A stretch of DNA of 64,000 nucleotides. Origin: Streptomyces tibetensis (GTDB taxonomy: Bacteria > Actinomycetota > Actinomycetes > Streptomycetales > Streptomycetaceae). The notes under the pieces are model-generated. The model was not told the DNA's origin and ran no database searches. It saw only the letters and a program-made list of their open reading frames with translations. The stretch is taken from positions 1 to 64,000 of the forward strand of contig NZ_SZVW01000021.1 of assembly GCF_007655005.1 (NCBI RefSeq), given 5' to 3'. A program made the position numbers and the translations under genes. Shown piece by piece: positions 45,700 to 53,032 of the stretch. The first letter of the stretch is position 1, and every line of letters starts with the position of its first letter.

Positions 45700-46035
45700 T
45701 CAGCGCTCGGCAGAGTCAGCGGGCCCTCTGCGTTCCGCTTGGCACCGGGGCCTTGGCCGCCGCCTCCTGCTCGGTCTGTCGGGGGCGATGACAACGACCC
45801 TGGGGGTGTTTCCACCGCCGGAGGCAGGAAACGAGGCAGGAACGGGATCGTCAGTCTCTGGCGAGCCCTGGACTCCCGGCAGATCGCCTGCCCCCTCTTG
45901 AAGGGCGCGCCGTACCTCACGCCAAGCGCGGATGATCTCAGGCAGCTTGGACAGCACCTCGGCGATCTGTGTCAGAAGGAGCATGACGCAGCCAAAAGCA
46001 GCGAGGATCACCAGCGTTACGTTGTCCCAGCTCAT
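45700..46035 (-). CDS. small single-pass membrane protein of unknown function
   Basis: This 111-residue protein starts MSWDNVTLVILAAFGCVMLL. One membrane helix (about 6-25) is followed by an amphipathic helix (LSKLPEIIRAWREVRRALQE) and a Pro/Arg-rich disordered tail. The ATG overlaps the stop of the upstream 301-residue gene (ATGA, 46032-46035), so the two are translated together. The gene ends 55 bp before the integrase remnant on the same strand. I do not recognise it. Confidence 0.65.
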   Translation of the reverse strand: MSWDNVTLVILAAFGCVMLLLTQIAEVLSKLPEIIRAWREVRRALQEGAGDLPGVQGSPETDDPVPASFPASGGGNTPRVVVIAPDRPSRRRRPRPRCQAERRGPADSAER

Positions 46036-46937
46036 GAAAACTGTCCCAGCAACGGCTGGAGTGGCGCTCGGCGTCCATGGAGGCTGAGCGTCGCGGCTCT
46101 CAACCGCACCTCCAGGCAGTCGCCGGCATCGTGCATCGTGGCCCCGCGGATACCAACCTGAGGCGCTGTTAGGGATGCCGCGACATCCTCGACATAGGGA
46201 AAGCCGTTCCATCGAAACGCCCACCGGTCCGCCGAGCCCCACAGCTGCTTCCCGTAGCGTTCTTCGCTCCCGTCGTTGAGCCAACCAGAACGTCGTAGGG
46301 GATCAGAGAACCAGTTGCCGATCGCCCACCTGCCCTGGGGGTCCTGAGTCGCGATTCTGGTCGCGAGTCCGGCCAGCAGGCACTCAGCGTCCGCGCCCAT
46401 GCCGGGTACTTCGTCCAGCTGCGTCTGCTCAGACGGGGTCAGCGGCTTATCGACTGAGTAGAAGCCCCGACGCGGGGAAGGACGCCGTGAAGAACCCCAG
46501 GTGCCGGACGGGTTCCCTGTGATGACCACTTGGGCGCCCGTGGGCAGATGTCGTGCAAGGTAGGTGCGCCGGCCGCGGAACTCTTCGAGTCGGAGCCCCG
46601 GTAGAGAGCTTCCTCCGTCGCTGCTGGGCAGGAGGTACGGTGCCACGTTGTGCGGAACGTCCGTGATGAGGACGAGTCGGTCGTAGCGTGGCGACGCCGT
46701 GATGTCGTAAGCCACGAGCGTGTGCAGCCCCCACTGAGCAGGCGGACGCGCTTGCCCGAGTCCCAATCGGTTGAAGAGGCCGAGCGCCAGCAGGGCGCGA
46801 AGAGTGCGTTGTTCGCTCAAGCAGGTGTCGAGACCGAGTGACCCATCCCGTGGAACCCCTGCACATGCTCCCTCTTCGGGCTCACCGGTGAATTCCACTC
46901 GGGTTCGGGCGATGGCTTTCTTCACACTTTCAGGCAT
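46032..46937 (-). CDS. unknown 301-residue protein, first gene of a coupled pair
   Basis: It starts MPESVKKAIARTRVEFTGEP after GAGGTGTCAGC. It is soluble, with recognisable but unassigned blocks: CLSEQRTLRALLALGLFNRL, WGLHTLVAYDITASPRYDRL, ITDVPHNVAPYLLPSSDGGS, GAQVVITGNPSGTWGSSRR and a C-terminal ADRWAFRWNGFPYVEDVAAS. Codon choice is atypical: many codons end in A or T (CCT, GAA, AGT, AAA, CGA, TGT, GTT), unlike the core genes around it. This points to recent transfer. It is coupled by ATGA to the membrane protein gene. Confidence 0.7.
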   Translation of the reverse strand: MPESVKKAIARTRVEFTGEPEEGACAGVPRDGSLGLDTCLSEQRTLRALLALGLFNRLGLGQARPPAQWGLHTLVAYDITASPRYDRLVLITDVPHNVAPYLLPSSDGGSSLPGLRLEEFRGRRTYLARHLPTGAQVVITGNPSGTWGSSRRPSPRRGFYSVDKPLTPSEQTQLDEVPGMGADAECLLAGLATRIATQDPQGRWAIGNWFSDPLRRSGWLNDGSEERYGKQLWGSADRWAFRWNGFPYVEDVAASLTAPQVGIRGATMHDAGDCLEVRLRAATLSLHGRRAPLQPLLGQFS

Positions 46938-47281
46938 GCTGACACCTCGATGCCACCCGGCTGGCGCTCTCGGTCACATACCTCGTGAACCCACCCACAT
47001 CTCATGCGGAGTTGGGTGCACCACACCCATCTGCAGCGTCCGCAGGTGCCGGGCCTGTGGATACATTGCCGCCCTTCGGCTCTCCGCGAGCCGAATGTGG
47101 GCAGCTTATCGGATGGTCGAGCAGTACGGGCGGAGTTGCACAGAGCCTGCTTGGCAGGTGCCTCGCTGGTCCCGTGGAGTCTGCCGGCTCACGTTGAAGA
47201 GCCGCCCGCACCACAAAGGCACTCCCCAACCTCGGCGTCCCGCTACGCTTCACCTCCGCCTGGGTCCGGGGGAGGCCACGA
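46938..47281. other. 344-bp divergent intergenic region in the accessory segment
   Basis: It separates the minus-strand pair from the plus-strand membrane gene and should contain both promoters. It has an AT-richer stretch near 47057-47066 (GTGGATACAT) and a 7-bp hairpin TCGGCTC/GAGCCGA at about 47077-47095. No tRNA-Arg 3' end copy (an att duplicate) is visible here. No supportable gene is present. Confidence 0.5.
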
Positions 47282-48004
47282 GTGGGATCTTCGCTTACCT
47301 CTGCAGCTGCTCGATACCAGATGAGTCAGGATTACGCCGCCATCGCCACGAGCATCGCCGCCGCGTTGCTGCTCGCCTCGCTCGTGGAGTTCTACGCCAT
47401 CACGACGGATAACGTCGGACGCCCCGTGAAGGTGGGTCACGTCTTGTACACGGGAGTGGCCCGGGTGGTCCGGTTCTCCGACCGGGCCATCAACCTCGGT
47501 TACACGGTCCCGGACCAGGTCCTCAGGAACCGCGCGTTCCGCAGATTTCGCTACGCCCTCGACTTCCGTGGCGCCTGGCAGGAGATCGCGGAAGGCTGGT
47601 GGGACGCCGAGTACGAAACCGGCAACCATCCCACTCTCGGCGAGGAGTTCGACCGACTCGATGAGTTCTTCTGGCGCCCGTTCCTCCTGGCGATGATCGT
47701 GAACAAGGTGCGCATGACGCGCATGTTCCTGTCCTTGGGGGTGGCTCTCCTTTCGGCGGTGACGATATTCGCCATTCTCGAGTGGTCGGCCAGGCGGGAG
47801 GGCGGGGATGCGCCCTGGCTGGCCGTGGCCACCCTGCTGGGCTGCCTGTTCTCCACACTTCTCTATCTCGGCGCTTTCATCGCCCGCCTGTTCGACATGG
47901 CCTTCACCAGGACGATGGAGGTCGCGGTCGATCAGTTCGTCGGGACACACGGGATCGAGCTGGAAACCGAGCGGCCGGCTTGGCGCCCCTACCGCCACAA
48001 GTAG
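47282..48004 (+). CDS. unknown three-helix membrane protein
   Basis: This 240-residue protein starts at GTG 47282, chosen because GGGGGAGG lies 6 bases upstream; an ATG at 47321 has no leader. Membrane helices are near residues 21-40, 150-168 and 178-200. The long stretch between the first two is soluble and basic-aromatic (RNRAFRRFRYALDF, WWDAEYETGNHPTLGEEFDR). It is divergent from the coupled pair and convergent with the DUF7144 gene. I do not recognise a family. Confidence 0.7.
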   Translation: MGSSLTSAAARYQMSQDYAAIATSIAAALLLASLVEFYAITTDNVGRPVKVGHVLYTGVARVVRFSDRAINLGYTVPDQVLRNRAFRRFRYALDFRGAWQEIAEGWWDAEYETGNHPTLGEEFDRLDEFFWRPFLLAMIVNKVRMTRMFLSLGVALLSAVTIFAILEWSARREGGDAPWLAVATLLGCLFSTLLYLGAFIARLFDMAFTRTMEVAVDQFVGTHGIELETERPAWRPYRHK

Positions 48005-48029
48005 GCGACGTGCACCCGGAACGCCGCTG

Positions 48030-48473
48030 TCAGGTACCCGGTGGGCTCCCGGACGGGACCAAGGCGTCGTCCTTCTTCATCACGCACAACGCCCAGACGA
48101 TGAACCCCGAGACCGCGATCATCACGATCGACCAGACCGGGTAGTACGGCAGGGAGAGGAAGTTGGCGATGATGACCAGGGCTGCGATGCACACGCCGGC
48201 CACGCGGGCCCAGGTCGCCGCCACGAACAACCCGAAGCTGACGACGAAGGCGAGCACACCCAGGGCCAGGTGGATCCAACCCCAGGCGGCCAGGTCGAAC
48301 GCGAAGACGTAGTTCCGGGTCGTGACGAAGACGTCGTCGTCGGCGATCTCCGCGATGCCGCGCATGATGTCGATGACACCGGCGAGTACGAGCATGATGG
48401 CCGCGAACACGGTCACGCCGGTGGCCCATTCCCGCAGGGACGTGCCGGAACTCCCCGTGCGCGTGGCGGTCAT
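48030..48473 (-). CDS. DUF7144-family four-helix membrane protein
   Basis: This 147-residue protein has four hydrophobic helices (about 17-38, 58-80, 84-105 and 110-132). The segment WGWIHLALGVLAFVVSFGLF after the first helix pair is typical of the actinobacterial family now called DUF7144 (name from memory). It begins 4 bp after the SHOCT-protein stop and is probably co-transcribed with it. Function is unknown. Confidence 0.85.
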   Translation of the reverse strand: MTATRTGSSGTSLREWATGVTVFAAIMLVLAGVIDIMRGIAEIADDDVFVTTRNYVFAFDLAAWGWIHLALGVLAFVVSFGLFVAATWARVAGVCIAALVIIANFLSLPYYPVWSIVMIAVSGFIVWALCVMKKDDALVPSGSPPGT

Positions 48474-48477
48474 GCCG

Positions 48478-48933
48478 CTACCTCGGGCTCGAGCCGCCGG
48501 GTGAAGGGTGGCCGCCCGCCAGAACCAGTTCCTTCGCCCTGCGGAACTCCTCGTCCGTGATGTCGCCGCGGGCGCGGATCTCGGACAGCCTCGCGAGCTC
48601 GTCGACGCTGCCGGACCGGGTCTCGCCGCTCTTCGCGGTCTCCCGGACGTAGCTCTCGAACGCCTCCTGCTGGGCGCGCGCCTGGGCGACTTCGCGGCGG
48701 CCCATGTTCTTGCCGCGGGCGATCACGTAGATGAACACCCCGAGGAACGGCAGGACGCAGACGAACACCAGCCAGCCCGCCTTGGCCCAGCCGCTCATGG
48801 AGTCGTCGCGGAAGATGTCGACGACGATCCGGAAGAGCAGGACGAACCACATGATCCACAGGAAGACCCAGAACACGGTCCAGAAGGCACTCAACAGCGG
48901 GAAGTCGTAGGCCAGGTACGTCTGCGCGGTCAT
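48478..48933 (-). CDS. SHOCT-domain membrane protein with PLDc_N-like helices
   Basis: This 151-residue protein starts MTAQTYLAYDFPLLSAFWTV. Two membrane helices (about 13-40 and 54-74) carry the PLDc_N-type motif WAKAGWLVFVCVLPFLGVFI, then a charged helix and a C-terminal SHOCT motif (LARLSEIRARGDITDEEFRR). Such proteins are common small membrane proteins in Streptomyces with no proven role. The start at 48933 is preceded by GAGGAC. It is followed 4 bp later by the DUF7144 gene. Confidence 0.88.
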   Translation of the reverse strand: MTAQTYLAYDFPLLSAFWTVFWVFLWIMWFVLLFRIVVDIFRDDSMSGWAKAGWLVFVCVLPFLGVFIYVIARGKNMGRREVAQARAQQEAFESYVRETAKSGETRSGSVDELARLSEIRARGDITDEEFRRAKELVLAGGHPSPGGSSPR

Positions 48934-49084
48934 GTCCGTCCTCCATCCCGGGTGCGGCCGGCAGGGGGCGCGGCCCCGGCCGGTGACGCATGCCGTTCTC
49001 AGCGTGCCCACGGCAAGACGGGGCGGGCTTCACCCGGGAAGGGTGAGGTTCAGAGCAGTCTGATGGCCGACTTTCGCCCCATAC

Positions 49085-49120
49085 GCACCATTGTTCTACG
49101 GTGGAGGAGAACGATGGTGC
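49085..49120 (+). promoter_or_regulatory. leader hairpin with short upstream frame before the Asp23 gene
   Basis: GCACCATTGTTCT (49085-49097) pairs with AGAACGATGGTGC (49108-49120), one G-U pair. Within the right arm, GGAGGAG precedes ATG 49114, opening a 21-codon frame that ends at 49179, past the Asp23 start at 49154. It may control Asp23 translation, but evidence is structural only. Confidence 0.45.
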
Positions 49121-49153
49121 TCACCCCCCTCACCGATCATCGAGGTGACGGTC

Positions 49154-49627
49154 ATGACGGAGACCACTCAGCGCACTAGCACAGCGGGCAGGCAGGACGG
49201 GGCGACATCGCAAGGCGGCAAGGGTGCTCCCGGCACCCGCGGAAGCACCGTCATCGCGGACACGGTCGTCGCGAAGATCGCGGGCATGGCAGCCCGGGAG
49301 ATCCCCGAGGTGTATAGCCTCGGCGGAGGCATGACCAGGGCCTTCGGGGCCGTACGGCAGCGGGTGCCGGGCGGGGGCGGCGGGGTCACCCAGGGGGTGA
49401 AGGTCGAGGTGGGCGAGCGCCAGGCCGCCGTCGATCTCGATGTGGTCGTCGAATACGGCGCCGCCATCACCGACACCGCCGCGGACGTACGGACCAACGT
49501 CGTCAACGCGGTGGAGCGGATGACCGGCCTGGAGGTCGTGGAGGTCAACATCGCCGTCGGCGACGTCCATCTGCCGGACGAGGAAGAGGACGAGTCCGAC
49601 CAGCAGACGGGCAGGCGCGTGGCCTGA
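49154..49627 (+). CDS. Asp23/Gls24-family envelope stress protein
   Basis: This 157-residue protein has a Gly/Gln/Thr-rich N-terminal tail (about 1-35), then the Asp23 domain: STVIADTVVAKIAGMAAREI, VKVEVGERQAAVDLDVVVEY and AVERMTGLEVVEVNIAVGDV. The C-terminus is acidic (DEEEDESDQQ). In Gram-positives such proteins lie under the membrane and respond to alkaline or envelope stress. The ATG at 49154 follows GAGGTGACGGTC. The gene's last 24 bases are the first copy of a tandem repeat that runs into the next gene's end. Confidence 0.88.
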   Translation: MTETTQRTSTAGRQDGATSQGGKGAPGTRGSTVIADTVVAKIAGMAAREIPEVYSLGGGMTRAFGAVRQRVPGGGGGVTQGVKVEVGERQAAVDLDVVVEYGAAITDTAADVRTNVVNAVERMTGLEVVEVNIAVGDVHLPDEEEDESDQQTGRRVA

Positions 49628-49751
49628 CCTGCTGGGTTCGTCTCGGCAGATCTCAGACGGGCAAGCGCGTGGCCCGACCGCTGGATTCGCCTCGGCAGAT
49701 CTCAGACGGGCAGGCGCGTGGCCCGACCGCTGGGTTCGTCTCAGTAGATCT
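49604..49751. repeat. three-copy 49-50 bp tandem repeat
   Basis: Copies begin at 49604, 49654 and 49703 with CAGACGGGCARGCGCGTGGC and continue with GACC, GCTGG, TTCG and CTCGGCAGATCT; they differ at a few bases. The first copy includes the end of the Asp23 gene and the last covers the end of the convergent metallo-hydrolase gene. The array may have arisen by slippage and could act as the shared 3' end. Confidence 0.85.
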
Positions 49752-50598
49752 TCGGGGCCGCCCCCGGAGCGCAGGGCACGCGGGCGTGCTGCCCGTGACC
49801 GCAGTGGACGATACGGTCGCCGAGGCCGATGGCGTCGGCCTCGGCGACGAACGCGGACAGCGGGGAACGCATCACCGTGTAGTCCCCGTAGTGCACGGGC
49901 AGCACGAGCCGGGGGTCGAGGCGACGGGCGAGTTCGGCGCCCTGGGTGCCGTCCATCGTGACCACGAAGCCGCCGGGAAGGCGGGTGCCTCCCAGGTGGA
50001 GGACGGCGAGGTCGGCGGCCGGGAAGCGGTCGGCGATCTCCTGCAGGCCGTCGTACACGAGCGTGTCGCCCGAGATGTAGAGCCGCATGCGGGCCGGTCC
50101 CCCGGCGGGGCCGAACTCCAGCATGCTTCCCATCACCGGCGGCAGCAGCATGCGCAGCATCGCGTGGCCGGCGTGCCGGCCGGGCAGGGCGGTGACCGTG
50201 ACCTGGACGCCGTCGCGCTGGAGGGTGAGCGCCTTCCAGGTGCCTAGTCCCGCCGTGCGGTGGAAGCCGTGCACGGCCCTGAGGCGGCGGGCGGCGTGCG
50301 GTGTGGTCAGGATCGGCACGGTGTGGTCCAGGTGCCGGCGGGCTCGGCGGTCCCAATGGTCGCCGTGCAGATGCGACAGTACGACCGCGTCGAGGCGGGG
50401 CAGGTCGTGCACATCCAGGGCCGGTTCCGTCAGGCGGCGGCTCAGCAGGCCGTGGCCGAGGTAGGCGTACTGCCCCCGGTGCAGGAAGTTCGGGTCGGTG
50501 AGCAGGGTCAGCGGGCCGTACGACAGCAGCACCGTCGCGTTGCCGACGAAGTGGATGTCGAGTGCGTCGCCGGTGTGGTGATCCGTGGACTGCGACAT
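49741..50598 (-). CDS. metallo-beta-lactamase-fold hydrolase (UlaG/RomA-like)
   Basis: This 285-residue protein has the MBL metal motif SHLHGDHWDRRA (HXHXDH, about residue 77), followed by metal ligands in YISGDTLVYDG and PVHYGDYTVMRS. The start MSQSTDHHTGDALDIHFVGN and the overall length match the L-ascorbate-lactonase/NAPE-PLD-like branch. The substrate is unknown. The ATG at 50598 follows GGTGG. It is flanked by two unrelated tandem arrays (49604-49751 and 50622-50871). Confidence 0.9.
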   Translation of the reverse strand: MSQSTDHHTGDALDIHFVGNATVLLSYGPLTLLTDPNFLHRGQYAYLGHGLLSRRLTEPALDVHDLPRLDAVVLSHLHGDHWDRRARRHLDHTVPILTTPHAARRLRAVHGFHRTAGLGTWKALTLQRDGVQVTVTALPGRHAGHAMLRMLLPPVMGSMLEFGPAGGPARMRLYISGDTLVYDGLQEIADRFPAADLAVLHLGGTRLPGGFVVTMDGTQGAELARRLDPRLVLPVHYGDYTVMRSPLSAFVAEADAIGLGDRIVHCGHGQHARVPCAPGAAPKIY

Positions 50599-50621
50599 GG
50601 TTCCACCGGTCTCTCTCCCCC

Positions 50622-50871
50622 CGAGGTGGGGTACCCAGGGAAGCCGCCGGTCCGACGTGGGGCCCCCTGAAGCCGGCCCGTCCCACGTGGAGTACCCGGG
50701 GAGGCCGAGCAGTCCGACGTTGGGACCCCTGAAGTCGGCCGGTCCCACATGGAGTACCCGGGGAAGCCGAGCAGTCCGACGTTGGGACCCCTGAAGCCGG
50801 CCGGTCCCACATGGAGTACCCGGGGAAGCCGAGCAGTCCCACGTGGAGTATCCGGGGAGGCCGAGCAGTGC
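50622..50871. repeat. 62-bp tandem repeat array built of 31-bp half units
   Basis: CACRTGGAGTACCCGGGGA at 50684, 50746 and 50808 is spaced by exactly 62 bp, with a half-unit copy at 50840 and a diverged copy near 50622. Each unit contains two related 31-bp halves (CACGTGGAGTACCCGGGGA.. and GACGTTGGGACCCCTGAAG..). It fills nearly the whole gap between the ku stop and the metallo-hydrolase start. The period is not a multiple of three, so it is not a coding repeat. Confidence 0.9.
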
Positions 50872-50887
50872 TGAGCGCGCGGCGGTG

Positions 50888-51919
50888 TCAGGCCGTGCGC
50901 TTGCGGGACGCCGACTTCTTCGCCGGCGTCTTCTTCGCGGTGTTCTTCGACGCCGCCTTTTTCGTCGTCCCCTGACCCTGCCCCTGGCCCGACTTGGCCG
51001 TAGACTTCTTCGCCGCCGTGGTCTTCTTGGCCGCCGTCTTCTTCGCGGTGGACGTCGACTTCTTGCCGCCGGTCTGCTTGGGGGCCGCCCGGGCCGTCCT
51101 GCGCTGCGGGAGCGACTTCACCTCGGCGTGCTCGGCCTCCTCGCCGCGTGACTCGCGGGCCGCGCGGACGCTGCTCTCCAGGGCCGCCATGAGGTCCAGG
51201 ACCTTGCCGCCCGTGGCCGGTTCCGGCGCCTGGGGCGGGGCCTCACCGGCGGCCTTCGCGGCGATGACCTCCTCGACGGCCTCCCGGTACTCGTCGTGCA
51301 GGTCCTCCAGGTCGACCTCGCCCAGGGTGTCCATCAGCGCGTCCGCCAGGTCCAGCTCCTGGTCACGGACGGTGACGTGGGAGTCGGGGGCCAGGCCCTC
51401 GGGGGCGCGGACCTCGTCCGGCCACAGCAGGCCGTGCATGGCGATGGCCTCGCCGACGACCCTGAGCATGCCCAGGCGCTCCCGTCCCCGCAGGGCGAAC
51501 TTCGCGATGGCCACCTTGTTGCTGCGCTTCAGCGCCTCGCGCAGCAGGGTGTACGGCTTCGCCGCGGGGGCGCCACCGGCCTGGAGGTAGTACGCGGCGT
51601 CCATCTGGAGCGGGTCGATCCGGTCGGCCGGGACGAAGGCGACGATCTCGATCGTCTTGGCCGTCGGGAGGGGCAGGCTCGACAGGTCCTCCTCGGTGAT
51701 CGGGATGATCGTGCCGTCCGCGTCCTCGTAGCCCTTGCCGATCTCCCCCTGGGTGACCTCGCGGTCCTCCAGTTCGCAGAATTTGCGGTACCGGATGCGG
51801 CCGCCGTCCTCGGTGTGGATCTGGCGGAAGGAGATCGAGTGGCTCTCGGTGGCGTTCACCAGCTTGATCGGAATGCTGACCAGGCCGAACGAGATGGCGC
51901 CGTTCCAGATGGATCTCAC
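50888..51919 (-). CDS. ku: Ku protein for non-homologous end joining
   Basis: This 343-residue protein starts at GTG 51919 (MRSIWNGAISFGLVSIPIKL), the standard bacterial Ku N-terminus; GGAAGG precedes it. The core beta-barrel and bridge are intact (AKTIEIVAFVPADRIDPLQM, YLQAGGAPAAKPYTLLREAL). The C-terminal 80 residues are Lys/Ala/Thr-rich repeats (KKTAAKK, AKKSTAK), a DNA-binding tail like those of mycobacterial Ku. It forms a ring on broken ends and recruits LigD. The ligD-polymerase gene is divergent, 63 bp away. Confidence 0.96.
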   Translation of the reverse strand: MRSIWNGAISFGLVSIPIKLVNATESHSISFRQIHTEDGGRIRYRKFCELEDREVTQGEIGKGYEDADGTIIPITEEDLSSLPLPTAKTIEIVAFVPADRIDPLQMDAAYYLQAGGAPAAKPYTLLREALKRSNKVAIAKFALRGRERLGMLRVVGEAIAMHGLLWPDEVRAPEGLAPDSHVTVRDQELDLADALMDTLGEVDLEDLHDEYREAVEEVIAAKAAGEAPPQAPEPATGGKVLDLMAALESSVRAARESRGEEAEHAEVKSLPQRRTARAAPKQTGGKKSTSTAKKTAAKKTTAAKKSTAKSGQGQGQGTTKKAASKNTAKKTPAKKSASRKRTA

Positions 51920-51982
51920 GTGCAGCACCCTTCCGGTCACGCTGGGGAGTGTTCGTCACGGTTTGCGTGGGATTCTTATCGT

Positions 51983-52864
51983 ATGGCGCCTATCACTGTG
52001 GTGGAGGGGCGACGGCTCGCTCTCAGCAACCTGGAGAAGGTGCTGTATCCCGCCACCGGCTTCACCAAGGGCGAGGTGCTGCACTACTACGCGACCGTCG
52101 CCGAGGTCCTGCTGCCCCATCTGCGGGACAGGGCGGTGTCCTTCCTGCGGTATCCGGACGGGCCGGACGGGCAGGTGTTCTTCACGAAGAACGTGCCCCC
52201 GGGTACGCCCGAGTGGGTCACCACGGCCGAGGTGCCACGGGTCGAGGGGCCGTCACGGATGGTGCTGGTGCAGGATCTGCCGAGCCTGATGTGGTCGGCG
52301 AACCTCGTGACCGAGTTCCACACCCATCAGTGGCTCGTCGACACGCCCGACGAGGCGGACCGGATCGTGTTCGACCTCGATCCGGGGGCGCCGGCGGGCA
52401 TCGTCCAGTGCTGCGAGGTCGCGCTGTGGCTGCGGGAACGGCTCGCGGAGGACGGCTTCGAGGCCTACGCCAAGACTTCCGGCTCCAAGGGGCTGCATCT
52501 GCTCGCCGCCGTGCGCGGGGCCTCTTCCGAGCGGGTGTCCGAGTACGCCAAGGCGCTCGCCGTCGAGGCCGAGAAGACCATGCCGCGGCTCGCGCTCCAC
52601 CGGATGACCAGGAGCCTGCGCCCCGGGAAGGTCTTCGTCGACTGGAGCCAGAACGCCGCCCGCAAGACCACGGCCACCCCCTACACCCTCCGGGCCCGCC
52701 CGGAACCGACCGTCTCGGCGCCGGTGACCTGGGAGGAGATCGAGGAGTGCCGCACACCGGCCCGGCTGGACTTCCACGCGGTGGACATCGCCCCGAGGAT
52801 CCAGGACTACGGCGACCTTCTGGCTCCCCTGCTGGACGCGGACGCGGCCGGCACCCTGCCGTAG
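51983..52864 (+). CDS. ligD: LigD polymerase-domain protein (NHEJ primase-polymerase)
   Basis: This 293-residue stand-alone archaeo-eukaryotic primase-type polymerase has the catalytic Asp pair in RIVFDLDPG, then TSGSKGLHLLAAV and VFVDWSQNAARKTTATPYTL. The ligase and phosphoesterase domains of mycobacterial LigD are not fused here and must be encoded elsewhere. The ATG at 51983 has no ribosome site and sits seven bases after a GATTCT hexamer, so the mRNA may be leaderless. It shares a 63-bp divergent promoter region with ku. Confidence 0.93.
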   Translation: MAPITVVEGRRLALSNLEKVLYPATGFTKGEVLHYYATVAEVLLPHLRDRAVSFLRYPDGPDGQVFFTKNVPPGTPEWVTTAEVPRVEGPSRMVLVQDLPSLMWSANLVTEFHTHQWLVDTPDEADRIVFDLDPGAPAGIVQCCEVALWLRERLAEDGFEAYAKTSGSKGLHLLAAVRGASSERVSEYAKALAVEAEKTMPRLALHRMTRSLRPGKVFVDWSQNAARKTTATPYTLRARPEPTVSAPVTWEEIEECRTPARLDFHAVDIAPRIQDYGDLLAPLLDADAAGTLP

Positions 52865-52902
52865 CGGCACGGCGGGCCGCTCACCCGCAGGGCGCGCCTC
52901 TG

Positions 52903-52962
52903 GCGCGGCCGACCCGCGAACGCCCCCGCCCCGGCCTCCACCAGCGCGGCCGACCCGCGAAC
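52903..52962. repeat. 19-bp direct repeat, two copies
   Basis: GCGCGGCCGACCCGCGAAC occurs exactly at 52903-52921 and 52944-52962 (period 41) in the GC-rich gap between convergent ligD and NERD genes. Its role is unknown. Confidence 0.7.
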
Positions 52963-53032
52963 ACCCTCGCCGCCCGCACCCCGACCGGCCCGCCCGACCC
53001 CCGCACGCCCCCACCGCCGGCCCCCGGCTCCC

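Noticed and set aside
44940..45920. A 326-codon minus-strand open frame across the accessory region
   Set aside because: Most of it is antisense to the orphan gene. Only the middle (45498-45644) has meaning, as an integrase remnant; the rest is a fortuitous open frame.
44503..47281. Duplicated tRNA-Arg 3' end (att site) closing the mobile segment
   Set aside because: I searched by eye for GGTTCGAATCCTGCC and its complement in this stretch and found no second copy.
50508..50810. Minus-strand open frame through the 62-bp array, repeating GLLGFPGYSMWDRP-like words
   Set aside because: The 62-bp period shifts frame each unit, so the peptide is not a real repeat protein; there is no start signal of its own.
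50622..50871. CRISPR array
   Set aside because: The repeats are directly contiguous without unique spacers, and no cas genes are present.
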